A stretch of DNA of 64,000 nucleotides, taken from Hymenochaete sp. R1. Lineage: Eukaryota > Basidiomycota > Agaricomycetes > Hymenochaetales > Hymenochaetaceae. The translations under genes and the position numbers were made by a program. Of this stretch, positions 46,094 to 57,936 are shown piece after piece (the first letter of the stretch is position 1; each line of letters begins with the position of its first letter). The DNA lies in the NCBI GenBank assembly GCA_019400425.1, contig JAFREE010000089.1, forward strand, positions 1 to 64,000, written 5' to 3'. The notes beneath the pieces are model-generated. The model made no database searches and was not told the origin of the DNA. It saw only the letters and a list, made by a program, of their open reading frames with translations.

Positions 46094-48526
46094 TCATGCG
46101 AGCCCATAATCTGACAAATCCATCGTCATCGCATCTCTATCCAGGCTAATGACCCTTGCGTACTCGAGGAGGAGACTGGAGAGTCGACAACAGGTCAGAT
46201 TGTGGATCAATTAGCTCGTCGACTGGTACTTGCCGGAACATATACGCAGTTGCATCTTCCTGCCTCCAGTATGTTTTTGCCCAATGGCTACCCTCGAGGG
46301 CTATTTTCTTCGCCAATTCATCATGGTTTCCCTCACCCATGATGTCTCCCCGGAAGAAGAGGAAAGTGTCATAAAGGTCTGAATAATCAAGGTCGATTGG
46401 TACATAGTGCACCTGTGTTTCAGGATAATTTGTCAGATTCATTCGTAGCTGGAAACTATAACAATTGAGCGTACCCATGGCTGGATTCTGTCGACAAACC
46501 TGAAAGTAGATGACCAATTCAGTGAAAAAGGAGATGACGAAGAAAAAAAAGGACAAACCATTCAGGGTAGGAAGTGCTCTTAAAAATTAGCGAGTTACTC
46601 GCCATCAAGCGTTTAAAGCGCGAAGACCATCCGTTACCGTCGACCTTCGGAGGGTTTTTAGTACCTGGGATGCACTGGCCGAACTATTCCGGAGGCGATG
46701 CTTACATCAATAACGTATTTGTAACGACTCGAATCATGAGTGTCCATGTATCTCCTCCAGTCGTACTCATTGCGCAATTCCGTACAGGAAGGCTCTTCAC
46801 ATTGTACAACATTTCCAGAAAATGCGACGTCCATAATTGCGGGGTTGAGTCGTACCCTTGGCCATTTCTCGCCCTCACCAACTTGATCGTCTCCCTCTCC
46901 TGCTCGCGGCGGGCGAAGTACCGTAATATCTCCGTCGACCGTGTTTGCCATGTCTACGAGTCGCAAACGCTGAGACTGGCGCCAACGTGTATTCGGGGTT
47001 GCCATCATCCCAGTATTCCCACCTCGCCAAAGGAGCCGTTCGTCGTACTTCTCTTCCCAAGGAATATCAGTGCGCTCTTCACCCCATCCTGAAGGTGGGA
47101 TCGGGAGCAGATCATAGTGCATAGGAGAGATTGAAGATGAAAATTGGGGTACGAGGAAACGATGTGGGGTTGGACCTTCGTAATGGGAAAGATATTGGCC
47201 GTTGATAAAGAGATGAGAAGGGTGTTGGCAAGGGTCCATCGACTTTCGGTGGTCGTGTATGAATGTCTTCTTTTTCTTGCGGAGTAGTTCAGGTGGAACT
47301 GGGGAGTAAAAGTCCAGAGGTTTCCTGTGTGCCGGTGTATCAGGCCTGCAGGCCGATAACCAACCGTGCTTGATGGGCGGCGGTCCTTCAATGTCAATAA
47401 CTTTGAAAAGTTCAAGTTCGAATAGCTCGGAGAGACAGTGATATGCATGAGACTCACAGGTTCCTTTTGCGGCTGCTTCCCTTGCTTCATCGAGCAACTC
47501 CCAGTCTGCACTGAGATTGGGGGTATCACCCGGGGAGATGATAGCTCTGAACGACGGGAGATCATCTTCTACGTCTAATAAGATGCTAAGGCGGTCCTTG
47601 AGTGCTTCTGCGAACATGTCTGCTTGATCCTCTGGCATGCCGTTCTTCAGAATTTTGATTCGTCTCCCGGAGTCTTTTCCAAAGACCATAACCGGAACGT
47701 CGCTGTGATCTTCCCAGTCTGACATGATACGTCGTAAATCGAGAGGTGCGATTCCCCAGAAGGGTTCTAGTCGTTCGTGGATGATATCGTACTCATCGGG
47801 GAGTTGAATATTATTTTCCTGCACATATTCCCACCTTTAGGAAGTAACGAGTCAGTCCAAAGAAAGAAGTCCAACCTGAGAGGGAGTAATACCATTTGTC
47901 AAAACCTTTTGGTGGAGCACGCTTGTACCGCCGGACGTATTCCTACAATGAATGTCAGAGAATGATTCACGATAGGATATGCTAATGCTTACCTGGACGG
48001 CATCTTGCAACGTCGCGCTGACCTTTCGCTGCTTTGCACGCCATGCTGCCTCTGCCTTTGCGATGAGATGAAACACAGGATGCGTCCCATTCGGGTTAAC
48101 TTCCAGCAATCCGTCCAATCGATAACGGTGCTTGGCCGGGGAAAGCTTCTTTGTTTTCGGCTTCAAGACCTCAGGTGGGTTTGCCTTGTCCGCGATTGTA
48201 GCCGTGGGCTTGTTAGGATTTCCAGAGGAAGATATGCTTGACCATAGATAGAGCCCGGCTATGCAGAATACGAGCAGACCGATGTTGTTTCGACTGAAAA
48301 CCCCCGCCTTCGACTTGCGAGAACGTGTTCCAAAGAGCGCAGTCCACAGCCAAACACGAATCTTCGTACCAATGCTCTTGCAATCGTCTTCGTCGTCAAA
48401 TCCCTGGCCATCCGTTTCCTTCGGCGAACGGAAGTCATGCTTGCGCAAAGTCTTCATCTCCGTCGCGAAGTCGCCCGAGAAGGAGGGGAGATGACCTCCC
48501 CTATTTCTGCCCGACACGCTTGACAT
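46094..48526 (-). CDS. GT90 (CAP10-domain) glycosyltransferase, type II membrane protein, 694 aa
   Basis: Golgi-type glycosyltransferase of the CAP10/GT90 family, related to Cryptococcus CAP10 and used for surface or protein glycans. Seven exons: 47993-48526, 47893-47942, 46706-47834, 46559-46644, 46475-46499, 46234-46412 and 46094-46175; the sum divides by three. A cytosolic N-terminus and one TM helix ([20 protein letters not shown]) are followed by [69 protein letters not shown] and [16 protein letters not shown]. The last intron (46176-46233) begins with GC (GCAAGT), and only this choice recovers the conserved C-terminus; reading through would end early in a non-family tail. The start is the ATG at 48526, although an upstream in-frame start exists at 48667. 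The exact donor and acceptor sugars are unknown. Confidence 0.92.
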
Positions 48527-48766
48527 CGTTGTGGGTTGTCGCCAGAAGGCCCCAGAGAAGGCCTGAGGTCTTAAGGAGTGAGAAAAAGACGCCCATGTCC
48601 TCGCCGTGCCTACATTTGGGACACTTCGGCAACTAGTACTAGTCGACGTTGAGTGTATGGCAATCAAACAATCGATGATTCCAATTCATTTCAAGAACAA
48701 GGACACCACGCGTACGCGGAACGCCCGCCGCGATCTGCCCCGTTCGAATCTTTCTCTCTTACGCCC
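48527..48766. promoter_or_regulatory. Short divergent promoter between GT90 and CECR5-like genes
   Basis: Only 240 nt separate the two ATGs, so the genes share a bidirectional promoter. No clear TATA box was seen on either strand. Confidence 0.45.
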
Positions 48767-50541
48767 ATGGTTTCTGTTGCTGCCTGGAGGACACAACTCT
48801 GGGCATTTCGGTCAACAAGTAACACTGGGTATGGTCTTGCATTGCAGGCGAGATGGAAAACTACCTCATCGGTGAAGAATATATGTAAGCAGAGGACACG
48901 CTTCAGCTGGCATGTGTCAAGCTAACGTTTCTGTTCAGCTGGTTCGCTGGCTTTGCAGAATCGACCTCCTCTGGCCTTCGCATTTGACATAGTGAGTGAT
49001 TGTTAGGATAGAGTTCGAGTATTTATTGACATATGTCTTCAAGGATGGTGTCCTCCTGAGAGGAAACGAGCCTATACCTTCGGCTTCGGAGACATTACGA
49101 TCTCTTTCAGATGGCGACAACGAGCTTGGTATGTGAGTCTAGTAGTACAATTTGAGCACAACAATCGACTCATGCACTACGTCTAGAACGATTCCCTATG
49201 TGCTCGTTAGTCGTCTAAAATCTATAGTGTTTTGCGTATCGATTTTCTGTGGCAGATAACTAATGGAGGAGGATTGTCGGAAGCTAAGAGGTGCAAGGAC
49301 TTGTCTCTTGCTCTGAAGCAAAATGTATGTAAACAATTCTTTGACCGAATATATTCAACTAAATTTAACCTTTGAGTAAGATACCGGTTTCTCGATTTAT
49401 GCAGTCCCATACCGTCTTGAAGTCTGTCGTTTCCGAGTACGCCGATAAAAGCGTGCTCGTGTTAGGAGGAAAACCTGGCGATGTTCCAAAAGTAGCACAA
49501 GAGTACGTCTCATCCTTGTTTCGTAATGGTCAATGTTTCGGAATTGAGAATATGGTTTTTTTTGTAGTTATGGCTTCCGAAAGGCATATTCGTCGCTAGA
49601 TGTTTTGAACTGGAACGAAAGGTACGAGCTTCCTTAAAATTATCTTTATTTTCCTGAACGCATCATTACAAGTGCTTGGCCTTATCATACCCTTTCCGCA
49701 GAGGAACATGCGGCCGTGAAGGTGCGCGTCGGTGATTAATACCGGAGCATCCACCTACTAATTATCTCGTGCTCGCATGAAGTCTCGACAAGCTACTACA
49801 GATTCAGCATTTTATTGCTCGCCTTTCAATCCAGCTGACCGGATCGAAGCAATCTTCGTCTTCCATGATCCTCGCAATTGGGCTCTAGATATCCAAGTCA
49901 TGTGCGATATTCTTCAGAACAACGGCTATGTCTTACCCAAGCTTGCGGATGAGCCACCGCCTCAGAATCCAGTGAAGCTCGTATTTTGCAACCCCGATTT
50001 GCTATGGGGTACGAATTACCCTTTGCCGCGACTGGGTCAAGGTGCATTCAGGTTAGCTTTCCAGTCGGTTTTCAAGGCCTTGACCGGTAGAAAGTATCCA
50101 TACGTGCAATATGGGAAACCTACGAAAGAGACATATGCCTTCGCTGAGTCGATGGTGAAAAATTACCTTCAAAACGAAGTCTGGAAGGGTGACGACAAGA
50201 GTGAGCACATGCCGAAGATGTCTGTATTTAATTTCCCGTGTTGTATACGATCTCAAGCTGACCTGAACATCGTCAAGGTACATGATTGGAGGTACAGTTT
50301 AGATTTGGAACACCGACAAATTATTTCTGACTCTTCGCTCATAGATAACCCGGAATCCGATATTGCTGGTGCCGTAGCCAAGGGTTGGAACTCCGTTCTG
50401 GTACAGACGGGAGTTTATAAACGTTCAGACGGTCCTCCAAAACATACGCCGGATTTTATCGCAGTTGATGTCAAAGATGCTGTTCAGTGGGCTATTAGAC
50501 GAGAAGTGCGACGGCTTGCAGCGGACGGGAAGGCTTCTTGA
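48767..50541 (+). CDS. HAD-superfamily hydrolase, CECR5/HDHD5 type, 443 aa
   Basis: Subfamily IIA HAD hydrolase of the CECR5 group (yeast YKR070W type), often mitochondrial. Nine exons: 48767-48884, 48939-48991, 49044-49132, 49187-49205, 49256-49324, 49381-49502, 49568-49621, 49673-49721 and 49783-50541. HAD motif I is AFDIDGVLLRGNEPIP with both Asp; motif II is YVLITNGGGLSEAKR. Later blocks are FVFHDPRNWALDIQV, VFCNPDLLWGTNYPLPRLGQ, YVQYGKPTKETYAFAE and motif IV DNPESDIAGA (the second Asp set). VLVQTGVYKRSDGPPKHTP follows. One exon is only 19 nt. The last intron has two possible solutions (acceptor at 49782, or later with a shifted donor). The N-terminus is basic and compatible with mitochondrial import. 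The substrate is unknown. Confidence 0.9.
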
Positions 50542-51250
50542 AGTTCAATGATTCTATCATAGAGTGTCTTTGCTGAATTCAGTTGGCGGGTGTTTTTTCT
50601 TCATTGTTTGCGGTTGTTCAAAGTTTTAGTGAGGAAGGAAATTTCTTGTCAAGTCACATTTGTATTCGAGGCTGGGCTTGTTTCTTCAAGATCTTGTCGC
50701 AAGAATCAATGGTTAGTGATTAAGTACCCATCAGCCTCATCACGGATCGGCTGACCTGATGTCGAGAAAGGTATTCGGCAGACGGCGCCGCCGCCTCATG
50801 GCTTCGCTGGCAACATCAAGCGCCCACAAGTGGGGTAGAATACAATTACATATGATGCCCTGAGATGTCATGTGTTCGGCTCTCGCCTGTTTCGACAATA
50901 CACGACGGAGACTATACCGTTTCTCAGCCCCACTTAAAGTCACTCATAAAGTGGGTTGCTACCTCCTCCGCGATGGGAACTCTTGAACCGTCCCTTGGAG
51001 ACCCCGCTTGCGTCAGCCACGGACCTTTGCTGTACGATACAACGTATGCACTTGCTTTAATTCAGCAAACGGTCGAGACTCACCCTCGCCTCCTCTGTCG
51101 ATAGCGGGTCCTTTCTTATAACACTAAGGACGAGCAGGAGCAGCACATCGGTATACGCCAAGGTATGACAGTGGTAAGTAAAGGCTTAACTGACTATCTG
51201 GCCGCTGAGAACGGATGGTTGACTTCCAGCTGTAGTGAGATCTCTCGCAT
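50542..51250. other. Intergenic region
   Basis: About 700 nt between two plus-strand genes, with only short unsupported frames. Confidence 0.5.
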
Positions 51251-53827
51251 ATGGGTCTTCAAACAACACCAATTCGAGATGTCGAGCCGTACTATGTTCC
51301 TCCATTCGTATGGGATATTTGGGCTGAGAAATGGTATGCTCTCATCATTGAACAAAGAATGACAGGACGTTCTCATGATATAGACAACCCTTTCCAGTCC
51401 AGTCGATATGACCCACCTCGTTCCTGGCATCGTCCCTCCGCCTTTCTCGGGTCTACACGTGTACGACGCTCTCAAGAACGAGTTGACCACAACTTCGGGC
51501 GGATCCCCTTTTGCACCGCATGTATTTGACCTGATCGAAAAAATCGATCCGTCAGTGACGTCTCTGAAGGAATGGGGAATGGCCAACACAGCTTTTCAGA
51601 GCCTCGAGAAAGATGCCGAAATGGCAATCCGATCGATCCTCCACCAGATCAATTCGAAGCCAGAAATTTCTCCCGTCACCGGTTTGCGTCATCTCGATGA
51701 AGCGTCGACTGCTGCCAAGAGACCCAGACTATCTTTGAGCGGGCGAGCGAAACAGTCGTTACAGAAATATCTCCTTTTCCTAAGGTTTCGGAATAGCGAA
51801 CGGTTCGAGAGGGTTTTGATGACTGCTCGGAATACAAATCTCTTCATCAATCATCCTCAAAGTCGCGCCTGGGACCTGCTTGAGATCCGTCGCCAGAAAA
51901 ACCCCATAACGATGAAGGAGGATCAGTGGTTTGGTTGGACGAGTTGGGAAAATCTACTAGAGAGCTTTACCACTTTCTTCCTTGGTAACTTTCCGCAGGA
52001 GGAGCGATTTGCTTTCATTTACGATTGCATTCAGCCTGGATTCGGATATATTCGCTCAGCGGATCTTTGTGTCGGTGTATCACTCGATCCAGACGAGTAC
52101 ATCATGAGCGATGCGTGCTGGGGAGTGGTATCGGACGACTCGGAGGAAGAATCAGGAAATAGGTGAGGGTCTTGGTTGTCCCTAAACCTGGTCTGCAATC
52201 AATCTTAACGCATTCCGACCTTAGGGGCGATTCATTGCATCACTTCTTTCCCATCTCACCGAACGTGGCCTTCTATTTGTTGATGGACACTTGCGACGAC
52301 TCTCCCGCAAGCCATCAAATTCCGACTGAACACTTTTTGGACAGTTGCGAGCACTCGCCGATGAACATCGATGGTGACATCGAATCTGCCTTGGACGTTT
52401 ACCAGAGGAACGCAGTCATCTTGCAGACTCAGCCTCAATATCTAGTTTTTGCCTCCTCGCGCTCCATGATTCGAACTCTCACATACTACAACGAACGCGA
52501 ATGGTCCCCAGCTAATCTGGATTTTAACAAGCTCCTCCGTGGCTGTCGCGAAGAAAGCGTCACGTATACTTTATTGACTAAGTCCTCTATTGAAGTCGTC
52601 GACTTGACCGACGACGTCAAGATCGTTGGAAGCCACGCCATATGCTTCGGGTCGTTTGCGGATGTATGGCAAGGCTCATGGAATGATCGTCAAGAACCAC
52701 GCGAGTCTTCACGCACGGTAATCTGAATTCGTTAACTTTCCGACAGTCTAAGACTCATTCAATTTACCTTTACTACAGGTCGCGATCAAGATTTTGCGGG
52801 CCAATCTCGTTCGATATGCTCATGACAAGCTCTTCGAGGTTTGTCGTCGCATTTAATTCGCTCATGTGAAAGTCTGAGCGTCTTTTTCCATCTTCAGAGA
52901 CTCAAGAAAGAGGTCAAAGCCTGGTATCGTCTCGAGCACCCTCACGTCGCGAAACTACACGGTGTCCTCCAACTTCCTAACACGTTGGCTATGGTCTCCC
53001 CTTGGTGCGAGAACGGGACAATCAACTCGTATCTTAAGCACGTCAACCCCGACGCTGACCGACTGAAATTGGTATGTTCTTCTGCCGACTTCTTCAAAAC
53101 CTAAACGCGCCGCCCCGTCTTGGTATTTTACCCTTTCTTCTCATAGACGTAACTTACAATCAAAATTTACGATAGATCCTTGAGATTGCGCACGGCGTTG
53201 CGTATATGCATTCCCGCGAACCTGTAGTTGTACACGGGGACCTGAAAGGAGTGAGAACTATTTGAAAATTCGCACACCTATCATTATCGACTAATCGTGC
53301 CCAAGGGCAACATCTTGATTGATGCCTCAGGACGAGCTGTCATCACTGATTTCGGCCTAGCTCGGGTCAAAGAAGAAATGACGGATGTCCTCGAACTTCC
53401 ATCTTCTTTCTTTGCGGGTTCGACAAGGTGGATGGCGCCTGAGCTTTTCCTTTCCCAGGTCGAGGACGAACGCAGAATGCCAATATCGACCTTCAGCGAT
53501 GTCTATGCGTTCGCGTCCGTCTGCCTTGAGGTACGTTTTATTGACACTCGTACCGAGTTTGAATCTTGTTCATAAAGTTCATATCTATACTTCCGTCAAT
53601 AGATTCTCACCGGACAACTCCCTTATGCAAACAGGCGTAATGATCCGGGAGTCACTGTCGACATTATGCGCGGTGTCAAGCCCTCAAAGAGTATCCAGTA
53701 CATGAGTGACGACCGTAGGCTCATGGATACCTGGAAGCTATTAGATATATGTTGGGACTTCATTCCCCATGCGCGCCCCTCTATGTCATGTCTATGTAAC
53801 GATCTTTCATGTATTATGAATTTATGA
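51251..53827 (+). CDS. DUF4238-like domain fused to a TKL-type protein kinase (699 aa)
   Basis: Eight exons (51251-51333, 51398-52162, 52225-52717, 52779-52838, 52898-53071, 53176-53250, 53306-53530, 53603-53827) sum to 2100 nt. The N-terminal half resembles DUF4238: PYYVPPFVWDIW, then LQKYLLFLRFRNSERFER, SWENLLESFTTFFL and DSLHHFFPISPNVAFYLLM. The kinase half has a Gly-loop HAICFGSFADVW that lacks two of the usual glycines, VAIK with Lys451, VVVHGDLKG in the catalytic loop (HGD instead of HRD, common in mushroom TKL kinases), DFG (565-567) and WMAPEL. It ends RPSMSCLCNDLSCIMNL. Catalytic Lys and both Asp are kept, so activity is likely. The role of the DUF4238 part and any substrate are unknown. 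Neither neighbour gives a clue. Confidence 0.86.
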
Positions 53828-54192
53828 CCCAAACCATTCGCCGGAACATCTGCCTCGATATTTGTTTTGTTAACTTGTCTAATACCCTGTTTACTACTCT
53901 GCATCTGTATTACGATCTTTTAGGATAGTTGAAATTTAATATTTTACTCGTAGTGACGGAGATTGATGGACCTGTTTGCGTGTTCGCATTGGCAGGCTGC
54001 CAGTGGACATGCCCGGAGAATGTGAGAAGGCGCTGAGAGCGAGCGTGCGAAATCAGTACGCAGATCCGCAGTGATGCCGTTTTGGCGGGACCGAAACGCT
54101 TCTTGTCTTAACTTTGACTCTGACTCCATTCTTCTTGCACGTAGCGCCTCGTCTTTTCCCTGGTACTGTTCATACTCTTGCTCGTTTTTCCT
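53828..54192. other. Spacer between kinase fusion and OMA1-like gene
   Basis: 365 nt, holding the 3' UTR of the kinase gene and the OMA1-like promoter. Nothing specific seen. Confidence 0.5.
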
Positions 54193-56177
54193 ATGATGCT
54201 GAGGCGAAAAGCTCTACAAGTTATTCATGAAGCTGGACCAAGTAAACAAATCTCGCGCTGGGCGCATCGGCCGTTGTACGCTCAGCGATTGGAACCATTA
54301 AAACAATGTGCAGGTTTCCACAGCTCGACACCACGGCAGCATCCTTTCGTTACAGCGCTGTTAGCTTCTCTCCTCAAGGTGTGTGCATCCGTGAGCTCTT
54401 TGCTTTATCTTTCAGAGTAGCTCATTGGCACTAAAGACTTCAGCGACTATGGAACTTGCGCGTTACACGGCCAGGGCAGTGTTCACATTCGTGCCCCTTT
54501 TCTGGATGAAGAAACATGGCACCTACAAGTACATGAAATACTTCGTTAAAGACAACCCGGAGAAGGTGGCTGAATTGCAACAGAAGATTCGTAAACTGGG
54601 ATTATCTTTACGAGTGCTCATAGCGATACCCTTTGCTTTATTCGGCCTGACCTTCATCGCAAGCCTCGAACGTACGCCCCTATCGGGACGCTGGCGTGTT
54701 ATCCTTTTGTCTCCAGAGGAAGAAGACATCATTTCGGAGCAGCTTCAGGGAGGAAACTGGTATAGGGCAGTACACGACGTTATCTCAACGGACGGTCCAG
54801 TTCAATGCATCTCACCGTCGGACTGGAGATACCAGACCGTCGAGGCAGTGCTCCGACAACTCGAAAATACGATTCCCCTCCTTGCTCGCGAAAGGCGTGC
54901 CTACGACCATGCATGGTTGGAAAGGGGCCCCAACGACGTGCCGTTGCCGCCTCCTGCTAGGCATCCATTACGTCCTCGACCCGCAGCGAAGGAGTACATC
55001 CGTTGGTTCTGTGATCAGTTTTGCCCCGAAAAGCGAGAAGCAACATCATCTTCCGCATTGCCCGGGGATGAAACGCCCCATTTAATCCCTGGTCCGCCCT
55101 ATAACCTCGTCCTCGTTGACCGTCCGGACTGCGATAACGCATTTTCCTTCGGGTTCGGACCCAATGGCGGTGGCGGGATAGTGGTGTATTCCGGTTTCCT
55201 CGATCGCGTTTTCAGGAGACGACAAAGTGCTCCCCTTGCTGACAAACAGAGTCAGCAATCTTTTCTGGGTGGACTCTTAGGATCGTTGCTGCCTAATACA
55301 AGGGTTGCGTCAGCTACTAAGAATGACACTGGGCTTTTACCATGCGTACCAACCGAACAGGAGAAGACCGAATTGGCCATTTTGCTATCGCATGAATTGT
55401 CGCACCTGATCCTTTCCCACCATCTCGAGGCGCTTTCTTCAGGCGCCATCTTCATTCCTGGTACAGTCGCCATCCTTGCGGATTTCCTTCGCGCCATCTT
55501 ATTCCCCTTCACGATGGCCTTTGGACCTTTCGTAAATGACGCACTGGCAGACCTGGGGAAATCTGGGTCGGGGGAGTTCGCAAAACACACGGTGAGTTGT
55601 TTTACATGACTTTGATGCGGTCGATGCAGCTGCGATGTGTTCGGTCTGGGTTCCTGATGTTCTTCCATAGGGGTTTGTCGGGGATTAAGATCGAACACTT
55701 CATCGCTTTTCATCCTAATTTTGTGAAGAGTGCCAATACTTACTACTCATTTTTTAGGAACATTGTACCAGTGTCGCCCAAGAATTCGAAGCTGATGCTG
55801 TTTCTGCGCGCATCTTAGCCCACGCAGGCTTCGACGCTCGCAAGGTTGTCACCTTCTGGGAAGATAAGAAAGACATGAACGAATCCGAGTGCACACCCAA
55901 ACGAAAGAAAGAAAATGAGGAATCGTTAGACAACTATCTCCTCACCGCTGCTGAGACACAAGGGAGCGAAACTCCTATGGGGATGACGGTAAAAGCGGCT
56001 GGTCTTGGTGTGCGATTAGCAAAGCAAATCGTGGGCGCTGCTCATCCGGATCATGAAGCTAGGTTGCTGAGGTTGAAGAGCGAGCTTCAGAGGTGGGAGA
56101 CGGAGAGGTCGAGGGTTCTGAGGAAGAAGGCTTTCAAGAAAAAGATGAGGGAGCATTGGTTCTTGATGACCATGTGA
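54193..56177 (+). CDS. OMA1-like mitochondrial M48 metallopeptidase (593 aa)
   Basis: Zinc peptidase of the mitochondrial inner membrane that handles quality control. Three exons: 54193-54378, 54416-55591 and 55758-56177. The N-terminus (MMLRRKALQVIHEAG, then RWAHRPLY and FHSSTPRQH) is basic with a typical presequence cleavage-like end. A TM helix LRVLIAIPFALFGLTFI follows. DNAFSFGFGPNGGGGIVVYS precedes the zinc motif HELSH (388-392), continued LILSHHLE. The third ligand is Glu463 in QEFEADAVSARI, read across the last intron. A second hydrophobic stretch lies after the motif (FIPGTVAILADFLRAILFPF). A 30-residue basic coiled-coil tail closes the protein. It is longer than yeast Oma1, partly because of an insertion before DNAFSFG. 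Catalytic residues are complete. Confidence 0.93.
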
Positions 56178-57936
56178 TTTATGCTTTACGTGGATGACTA
56201 GGAGTCGGTGCGTGCCGGCTTTTTGACGCCAGGTGTATTTATTAAGGGTGGTTTAAGTCTAAAGCTCTGATATTCAGAAGCACATTCTAACCCACTTGAT
56301 ACCGATGGATCTGGTAGATCGCGAAGATGGGGCGGTCATGCTCATAATGGTGTTTGCAGCTCTTCCGTTCTTTTCTTGGCTACGGAGACGATTAAAAAGT
56401 TTTGCTTTGCATTTTATTATCTGTAAAGACATAGTTCCTATCTTTCGTTTTGTTGTGTAAGTAGCATCGGAACCCCTCCTCATTTTTAAATATTCTACTG
56501 GAATCCATTGACAATAAGACTATGATTATTCTAAAGTGGCCAAGGCTGTTGACTCACTTTCTCTTTGGGCTTTGCATGCCCCGTTCTAAAAATACCCTCA
56601 GCTCAAGCTTTATGACCTTAAACGTCGATCATTTCCCAAACGAAGGCGCTTCATTGTCATTCTCTCAGCTCAACTTCTTCTATCCTTCTTCCTTCATCTT
56701 GGCAGCCTTTATCAAGCTTTTTCATAAAACTATTGAAATCGAAAAGAGCCTTCGAAAAGAACAGACTCCACCAGTATTCTCCGAGTATGAAGCAGACATA
56801 GGAAGCGGAAAAACGAGCGCGAGAAAGAGCGCGCTTCATTCCCTCGGGACCTTCGATCGCTTCTCCTACACACGACGGTCGCGGCTATGTACACAATGTT
56901 TGCTAGTAATCGATGCACACGCTCAGCAGATAAATGGAAACTCTCCTGCCCAGCATACACTCAGCAATGATCGCGTGTTGGGGTGGAAGAAGAGGTTTGA
57001 AGCATGTGTTTAAGACGTTCTGAACGTTGCAGCCAGAAGCTTCAGGCCCACTTCCTTATCATTCGATGAAAACCACATTTTGTCGTCAGCAATTCGCAGC
57101 ACTGAGTATGTTTGGTTAAGCTGAAAACTACTGTTCATACCAATTTCTTCATTGATCGTGACACGGCGGCGTGCTGCTGGCTCGTGCATTGCCCATTGGC
57201 CCAAAGCCTTGTATCTTGGTGTCGGTGAAATTCATTTATTGCCAAGGCTTTTCATCAATAGTTGACCATGTTCCGTAGGCTTTCGTAGCGAAGGTCGTTT
57301 TGCAGAACTCCCGAACGAAGATGGGAAGCGGTACTATTTTAGAGACTCTTATCTTACCGACCCCTCCCTCCGAGCATGGCACATTCAGGCCCAGAAGCCT
57401 CCGATAGACTAGGACGACATTGCAGCCGCTCTGGATATAACCAACATGGGAAAATGTTGTCTTTTATCGAGTGCCGCGATCGTTTCCAATGGGAAATATA
57501 AAAAACACGTCACGACTCGCAGTGCGGTCTGGCACGTATGTCTCAGCGCCACTCACGTTAGCAAAATCTATTCCTGGTCGTTTTTGCACACACGATCGGG
57601 GCGGACCGTACCGCCTCGTCTTACTGGAGGACCTGACTGGCTCAGAGGCCAAGACGATCCGCATGCCCGAACGATGCTTCGGATGGTGCTTCAGTGCTCT
57701 GTACGCGAGCTCGCCCACCTATCTCATGCGTTCATCCGGTTCCATAGGGCACCTCTTCGACGACTTGCGACTTCATTCAGCTATCTTTTTCTCATGCTCG
57801 CAATCTTGTTTCTCCGGGGGGCCGGTTGGTGATAGTCTTTTGCCTATAAAACTCGGTAAACATGGAACGGGATGAACTCAGTCTAGTCCCAGACCAAGTC
57901 ACCACCCCACCTAACCCTCCGTCGTTTCAGCTCAAC
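56178..57936. other. Intergenic region upstream of the S53 peptidase
   Basis: About 1.8 kb. Frames at 56522-57013 and 57446-57875 (plus) show no domain and no supported introns. TATAAA at 57845-57850 marks the downstream promoter. Confidence 0.45.
57845..57850 (+). promoter_or_regulatory. TATA box of the S53 peptidase gene
   Basis: TATAAA. An in-frame ATG at 57862 is only 17 nt downstream and so probably lies before the transcription start. This decides for the ATG at 57937, which opens a signal peptide. Confidence 0.6.

Noticed and set aside
46146..46234. Read-through C-terminus of GT90 ending PPRVRKGH
   Set aside because: The GC-AG splice instead gives a C-terminus matching the family.
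57862..57936. In-frame upstream start of the S53 peptidase
   Set aside because: It is 17 nt from the TATA box and would bury the signal peptide.
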